Below, piece by piece: positions 1 through 5,578 of a stretch of 5,578 nt of DNA. The notes beneath the pieces are model-generated. The model was given only the letters and a program-made list of their open reading frames with translations. It searched no databases and was not told the origin of the DNA. Position numbers and translations under genes: made by a program. This DNA comes from Pseudomonadota bacterium (lineage in GTDB: Bacteria > Pseudomonadota > Gammaproteobacteria > Pseudomonadales > Pseudomonadaceae): positions 1 through 5,578 of the forward strand of contig JAEYXX010000069.1 in the NCBI GenBank assembly GCA_023431055.1, in the 5' to 3' direction. Positions within the stretch are counted from its first letter, which is position 1; each line of letters opens with the position of its first letter.

Positions 1-1601
1 TCGTCCACGTCCGGAGTCGAGAAGCGAATCCAGCAGTGACCGAACTGACCGCGACCACCGGACTGACGAACGAACTTGCCTTCGATCTCGACAGCATCCT
101 TGGTGATGGTTTCACGATAGGAAACCTGCGGCTTACCGATGTTGGCCTCAACGTTGAACTCGCGCTTCATGCGGTCAACGAGGATGTCCAGGTGCAGCTC
201 ACCCATACCGGAGATAATGGTCTGACCAGTCTCTTCATCGGTCTTGACACGGAAGGACGGGTCTTCCTGAGCCAGACGGCCCAGCGCGATACCCATCTTC
301 TCCTGGTCAGCCTTGGTCTTCGGCTCAACAGCAACCGAAATAACCGGCTCCGGGAAGTCCATGCGCTCGAGGATGATCTGCTTCTCGATGTCGCACAGGG
401 TGTCACCCGTGGTCACATCCTTCATGCCGATCAGAGCCGCGATGTCGCCTGCGCGCACTTCCTTGATTTCTTCACGCTGGTTGGCGTGCATCTGCACCAT
501 ACGACCAACGCGTTCCTTCTTGCCCTTGACCGAGTTGATCACGGAGTCGCCGGAAGCGAGAACACCGGAATAAACACGGGTAAAGGTCAGAGTACCAACG
601 AAGGGGTCGGTAGCGATCTTGAACGCCAGCGCCGCGAACGGAGCATCGTCAGAAGCCGGACGCTCGTCTTTCGGCGCATCGTCGCCCTGCTCCACGTGAT
701 CAGGATGGATACCCTGAATCGCCGGGATGTCGGTCGGAGCCGGCAGGAAGTCGATAACAGCATCGAGAACCAGAGGCACGCCCTTGTTCTTGAAGGAGGA
801 ACCCAGTACGGCCGGAACGATTTCACAGGCGATGGTGCGCTGACGCAGACCGGCCTTGATCTCTTCCAGGGAGAGGTCGCCCTCTTCCAGGTACTTGTTC
901 ATCAGCTCTTCGTTGGCTTCAGCGGCAGCTTCAACCATGTTCGAGCGGTACTCTTCAGCCTGAGCTTGCAGCTCAGCAGGGATCTCTTCCTCACGGAAGG
1001 TCATGCCCTTGTCGTCTTCGCTCCAGTAGATTGCCTTCATGCGCAGCAGGTCAACCTGGCCCACGAAGTTCTCTTCCGCGCCGATTTGCAGCTGAAGCGG
1101 AACAGGGGTGTGGCCCAGGCGCTTCTTGATCTGCTCGACAACGCGCAGGAAGTTGGCACCCTGACGGTCCATCTTGTTCACGTAGACGATACGCGGAACA
1201 CCGTACTTGTTGGCTTGACGCCATACGGTTTCGGACTGCGGCTCAACGCCCGAGGTACCGCAGAACACAACGACAGCACCATCGAGCACGCGCAGCGAGC
1301 GCTCTACTTCAATGGTGAAGTCAACGTGACCGGGGGTATCGATAACGTTTACGCGGTGGTTCTTGTATTGCTTCTGCGAACCAGCCCAGAAGGCAGTTAC
1401 CGCAGCGGAAGTGATGGTAATACCACGCTCTTGCTCCTGAACCATCCAGTCGGTGGTCGAAGCGCCGTCGTGGGTCTCACCCATCTTGTGGTTAACACCG
1501 GTATAGAACAGTACGCGCTCGGTGGTAGTGGTTTTACCCGCGTCCACGTGCGCACAGATGCCGATGTTACGGTAGAGATTGATCGGTGTAGTACGAGCCA
1601 T
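1..1601 (-). CDS. fusA: Elongation factor G (EF-G), 5' part; 3' end beyond the window
   Basis: EF-G is the cytoplasmic GTPase that drives tRNA-mRNA translocation and, with RRF, ribosome recycling. The frame is open from ATG (1601-1599) to the left edge, giving 533 complete codons of the roughly 700 usual for the family. Visible GTPase motifs are the P-loop AHVDAGKT (residues 17-24), switch I RGITIT (59-64), DTPGH (88-92, with catalytic His92), NKMD (142-145) and GSSF (267-270). The G' insert follows about 160-260. Domain II starts near 290 ([15 protein letters not shown] at 326-340), domain III near 405-482 (GMGELHLD at 465-472), and domain IV begins with [10 protein letters not shown] and [10 protein letters not shown] before the cut. 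The start is fixed by the conserved MARTTPI N-terminus and a GAGGG Shine-Dalgarno 4 nt upstream. It lies 30 nt behind rpsG, as in str operons. Position suggests the fusA1 copy of Pseudomonas. No frameshift is seen. Residues 297-320 form a variable acidic stretch, about 5 residues longer than in E. coli as I recall it. Confidence 0.98.
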   Translation of the reverse strand, partial: MARTTPINLYRNIGICAHVDAGKTTTTERVLFYTGVNHKMGETHDGASTTDWMVQEQERGITITSAAVTAFWAGSQKQYKNHRVNVIDTPGHVDFTIEVERSLRVLDGAVVVFCGTSGVEPQSETVWRQANKYGVPRIVYVNKMDRQGANFLRVVEQIKKRLGHTPVPLQLQIGAEENFVGQVDLLRMKAIYWSEDDKGMTFREEEIPAELQAQAEEYRSNMVEAAAEANEELMNKYLEEGDLSLEEIKAGLRQRTIACEIVPAVLGSSFKNKGVPLVLDAVIDFLPAPTDIPAIQGIHPDHVEQGDDAPKDERPASDDAPFAALAFKIATDPFVGTLTFTRVYSGVLASGDSVINSVKGKKERVGRMVQMHANQREEIKEVRAGDIAALIGMKDVTTGDTLCDIEKQIILERMDFPEPVISVAVEPKTKADQEKMGIALGRLAQEDPSFRVKTDEETGQTIISGMGELHLDILVDRMKREFNVEANIGKPQVSYRETITKDAVEIEGKFVRQSGGRGQFGHCWIRFSTPDVD

Positions 1602-1605
1602 ATAG

Positions 1606-1610
1606 CCCTC
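1606..1610 (-). promoter_or_regulatory. Ribosome binding site of fusA
   Basis: GAGGG on the minus strand, 4 nt before the fusA ATG. It supports this start codon. Its GAG can pair with CUC at 1628-1630 as part of a small hairpin in the rpsG-fusA gap, so access may depend on ribosomes finishing rpsG. Confidence 0.85.
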
Positions 1611-1630
1611 GCGAAGTGAATGTCGCCGAG
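1608..1630 (-). promoter_or_regulatory. Small hairpin over the fusA Shine-Dalgarno (candidate)
   Basis: In the minus-strand RNA, CUC (1630-1628) pairs with GAG (1610-1608), and GCGA (1626-1623) pairs with UCGC (1614-1611). One G (1627) is bulged and the loop is 8 nt (1622-1615). The 3' arm includes the GAG of the fusA Shine-Dalgarno. The rpsG stop codon (1634-1632) lies directly upstream, so a terminating ribosome would be expected to disturb the stem; translational coupling is inferred. The helix is short and could be chance. Confidence 0.35.
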
Positions 1631-1631
1631 A

Positions 1632-2102
1632 TTAGAAGCGGTAGTGCGAGAAAGCCTTGTTGGCTTCAGCCATACGGTGAACGTCTTCACGCTTCTTGAC
1701 CGCAGCACCTTTGCCTTCGGCAGCATCCAGCAGCTCACCAGCCAGACGCAGAGCCATGGACTTCTCGCCGCGCTTACGGGCGTAGTCTACGAGCCAGCGC
1801 ATTGCCAGAGCGTTACGACGCGACGGACGAACTTCGACCGGAACCTGGTAGGTAGCACCGCCTACACGGCGGGACTTGACTTCGACCAGCGGAGCGATGG
1901 CGTCGAGAGCTTTCTCGAAGATCTCCAGGGGATCGCTGTTCTTGCGTGCCTTGACTGTGTCCAGAGCACCGTAAACGATGCGCTCGGCCACGGCCTTCTT
2001 GCCGCTTTCCATCACGTGGTTCATGAATTTGGCGAGAATCTGCGATCCGTACTTCGGATCATCGAGAATCTCACGTTTTGCTGCTACACGACGTCTTGGC
2101 AT
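1632..2102 (-). CDS. rpsG: 30S ribosomal protein S7
   Basis: S7 is a primary assembly protein that nucleates folding of the 16S rRNA 3' domain (30S head) and lies near the E-site tRNA. The 156-residue protein has the length typical of bacterial S7. It starts [11 protein letters not shown] and continues with the helical core: [17 protein letters not shown] at 15-31, then [13 protein letters not shown] at 35-47. The beta-hairpin region with [18 protein letters not shown] is at 76-93, followed by [11 protein letters not shown] (101-111) and the basic C-terminal helix ending FSHYRF. Start ATG (2102-2100) has GAGGG 6 nt upstream; stop is TAA. It sits 103 nt after rpsL and 30 nt before fusA. In E. 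coli, S7 represses translation of its own str mRNA by binding the rpsL-rpsG gap; the gap here can form a comparable structure, but S7 binding to it is inferred. Confidence 0.98.
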   Translation of the reverse strand: MPRRRVAAKREILDDPKYGSQILAKFMNHVMESGKKAVAERIVYGALDTVKARKNSDPLEIFEKALDAIAPLVEVKSRRVGGATYQVPVEVRPSRRNALAMRWLVDYARKRGEKSMALRLAGELLDAAEGKGAAVKKREDVHRMAEANKAFSHYRF

Positions 2103-2205
2103 GATAAGCCCTCAAACGGTCTTCAGGTTAGCCCGGGACTTTCGGCAAAAGCCGCGCCCGACCTTACTCTTATCGACTCAACTAAATATAAAGATTCAAG
2201 CGGCC
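2103..2205 (-). promoter_or_regulatory. rpsL-rpsG intercistronic region with candidate S7 autoregulatory fold
   Basis: This 103-nt non-coding gap begins with an A/T-rich half (about 2176-2198) and ends G/C-rich. By eye the RNA can form helix GAUAAG (2174-2169) with CUUAUC (2108-2103), which ends exactly at the rpsG AUG. Enclosed in it is an imperfect hairpin: AGGU (2164-2161) with ACCU (2128-2125), CGGG (2160-2157) with CCCG (2137-2134), and CGGC-UUUU-GCCG at the tip (2154-2143). In E. coli this gap carries the binding site through which S7 represses the str operon. Position and a start-codon-proximal helix fit that role; I do not see clear sequence identity with the E. coli site, so function is inferred. 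Confidence 0.45.
2109..2113 (-). promoter_or_regulatory. Ribosome binding site of rpsG
   Basis: GAGGG on the minus strand, 6 nt before the rpsG ATG, which fixes the start. The 6-nt spacer CUUAUC is perfectly complementary to GAUAAG at 2174-2169, so the region between Shine-Dalgarno and start codon can be taken up in a long-range helix. Confidence 0.85.
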
Positions 2206-2577
2206 TTATTTCGGACGCTTGGTACCGTACTTGGAACGACCTTGCTTACGGTCTTTGACGCCGGAGGTATCCAGCGAACCACGCACGGTGTGGTAGCGCA
2301 CACCCGGAAGGTCTTTTACACGACCGCCACGGATCAGCACGACGCTGTGCTCTTGCAGGTTGTGGCCTTCACCACCGATGTACGAGGAAACCTCGAAACC
2401 GTTGGTCAGACGTACGCGGCATACTTTACGCAGTGCCGAGTTAGGTTTTTTCGGCGTAGTGGTGTACACGCGAGTGCACACACCACGACGTTGCGGGCAG
2501 TTCTGCAGCGCAGGTACGTCGGATTTCTCGACGATACGCTTACGCGGCTGACGTACCAGCTGGTTGATAGTTGCCAT
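2206..2577 (-). CDS. rpsL: 30S ribosomal protein S12
   Basis: S12 lies at the decoding centre on the 30S interface side and helps control tRNA selection and accuracy. The 123-residue protein is complete: [13 protein letters not shown] at the N-terminus, the conserved loop [13 protein letters not shown] at 39-51, [11 protein letters not shown] at 68-78, and [13 protein letters not shown] at 84-96, then the basic tail ending TKRPK. Both lysines at the classical streptomycin-resistance positions, Lys43 and Lys88 counting the initiator Met, are wild type, so this allele gives no sign of ribosomal streptomycin resistance. Asp89, the residue beta-methylthiolated by RimO in E. coli, is present. Start ATG (2577-2575) has GGAG 7 nt upstream; stop is TAA. 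It is the first gene behind the promoter at 2687-2659 and follows rpoC by 146 nt. Length is one residue shorter than in E. coli as I recall it. Confidence 0.98.
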   Translation of the reverse strand: MATINQLVRQPRKRIVEKSDVPALQNCPQRRGVCTRVYTTTPKKPNSALRKVCRVRLTNGFEVSSYIGGEGHNLQEHSVVLIRGGRVKDLPGVRYHTVRGSLDTSGVKDRKQGRSKYGTKRPK

Positions 2578-2584
2578 CTACTAG

Positions 2585-2588
2585 CTCC
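2585..2588 (-). promoter_or_regulatory. Ribosome binding site of rpsL
   Basis: GGAG on the minus strand with a 7-nt spacer (CTAGTAG) before the rpsL ATG. It agrees with the conserved S12 N-terminus and decides the start. Confidence 0.8.
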
Positions 2589-2610
2589 ACTGTTGTCTTT
2601 CGACGCTCAC

Positions 2611-2642
2611 AAATAAAGATGGCAGAGCACAACGCCCTGCCA
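2611..2642 (-). terminator. Terminator-like hairpin in the rpsL leader (possible attenuator)
   Basis: In minus-strand RNA, UGGCAGGGC (2642-2634) pairs with GCUCUGCCA (2628-2620): 9 base pairs including one G-U, around a 5-nt loop. The stem is followed at once by UCUUUAUUU (2619-2611), seven of nine bases U. This is the form of an intrinsic terminator. It sits between the predicted rpsL transcription start (about 2653) and the rpsL start codon, so it would be a leader attenuator if the promoter is real. Alternatively it is the main end of the rpoBC transcript. Confidence 0.55.
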
Positions 2643-2658
2643 AATTTAGGGGTGCATT

Positions 2659-2687
2659 AGTCTAAAGAGACTCACGCCCCCAGTCAA
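2659..2687 (-). promoter_or_regulatory. Sigma-70-type promoter for rpsL-rpsG-fusA
   Basis: On the minus strand, -35 TTGACT (2687-2682; 5 of 6 to TTGACA) and -10 TAGACT (2664-2659; 4 of 6 to TATAAT, with the key T1, A2 and T6) are separated by exactly 17 nt. The start would fall near A2653, giving a leader of about 76 nt before rpsL. There is no A/T-rich UP-like stretch upstream, where the rpoC-proximal hairpin lies instead. A 5-bp inverted repeat (2672-2668 with 2663-2659) overlaps the -10. Predicted by eye; no transcript evidence. Confidence 0.65.
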
Positions 2688-2691
2688 GGCA

Positions 2692-2719
2692 AAGCCCCGC
2701 TAGCGAACTAGCGAGGCTT
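2692..2719 (-). terminator. Hairpin after rpoC, weak or leaky intrinsic terminator
   Basis: The RNA arms AAGCCUCGCUAG (2719-2708) and CUAGCGGGGCUU (2703-2692) form 12 base pairs with one U-G wobble and a UUCG loop. The stem starts 4 nt after the rpoC TGA stop. Only three U in total follow the G/C part before GCC, so the tract is poor for an intrinsic terminator. Partial termination or protection of the rpoC mRNA 3' end, with read-through into rpsL, is the likely reading. Confidence 0.6.
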
Positions 2720-2723
2720 CGAC

Positions 2724-5578
<2,855 letters not shown>

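Noticed and set aside
36..1619. A 527-codon open frame on the plus strand opposite fusA
   Set aside because: It mirrors fusA almost exactly, whose minus-strand frame gives a full EF-G sequence with all GTPase motifs. The predicted plus-strand protein has no recognisable family features. Strong codon bias in a highly expressed gene commonly leaves the opposite strand free of stops.
2170..2200. Possible internal promoter in the A/T-rich part of the rpsL-rpsG gap (TTGAAT, TATATT)
   Set aside because: The two elements are not at a usable spacing: TTGAAT has no good -10 about 17 nt downstream, and TATATT has no -35 at about 17 nt upstream. The A/T-rich stretch is more simply an unstructured linker.
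2206..2577. Streptomycin-resistance changes in S12
   Set aside because: Lys43 and Lys88, and the surrounding TPKKPNSA and GRVKDLPG loops, are wild type.
1620..2616. Two overlapping 212-codon plus-strand frames across rpsG and rpsL
   Set aside because: Both run antisense to clear ribosomal protein genes and across the gaps, with no ribosome binding site or family motif that I can see. They are best read as chance open frames.

Overview
The window is a block of bacterial housekeeping genes, all on the minus strand. In transcription order (right to left) they are the 3' two-thirds of rpoC (RNA polymerase beta'), complete rpsL (S12), complete rpsG (S7) and the 5' three-quarters of fusA (EF-G). 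The protein sequences and the direct rpoC-rpsL-rpsG-fusA order, with the str operon joined to the end of rpoBC instead of lying elsewhere as in E. coli, point to a gammaproteobacterium, most likely Pseudomonas or a close relative. That assignment is from remembered family sequences, not a search. The fusA copy next to rpsG corresponds to the one usually called fusA1 in Pseudomonas.

Layout: 5578-2724 is rpoC, cut at its 5' end just before the catalytic NADFDGD loop. 2723-2578 is a 146-nt gap with a hairpin of weak-terminator type, a good sigma-70-type promoter (TTGACT, 17 nt, TAGACT), and a second GC-rich hairpin with a U-rich tail in the predicted leader. 2577-2206 is rpsL. 2205-2103 is a 103-nt intercistronic gap that can fold into a structure ending at the rpsG start codon; this is where the S7 repressor site lies in E. 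coli. 2102-1632 is rpsG. 1631-1602 is a 30-nt gap with a small hairpin covering part of the fusA Shine-Dalgarno. 1601-1 is fusA, which runs off the left edge in early domain IV.

The genes form a transcription-translation unit: polymerase core subunit, two 30S proteins (the S12 decoding-centre protein and the S7 head organiser) and the translocase. The rpsL-rpsG-fusA part can be fed by read-through from rpoBC and by its own promoter. The coding regions look intact, and the residues I checked for activity are all present. I see no mobile element, CRISPR array, tRNA, rRNA or novel gene system. The points worth a second look are RNA structures in the three gaps, all read by eye without folding energies.
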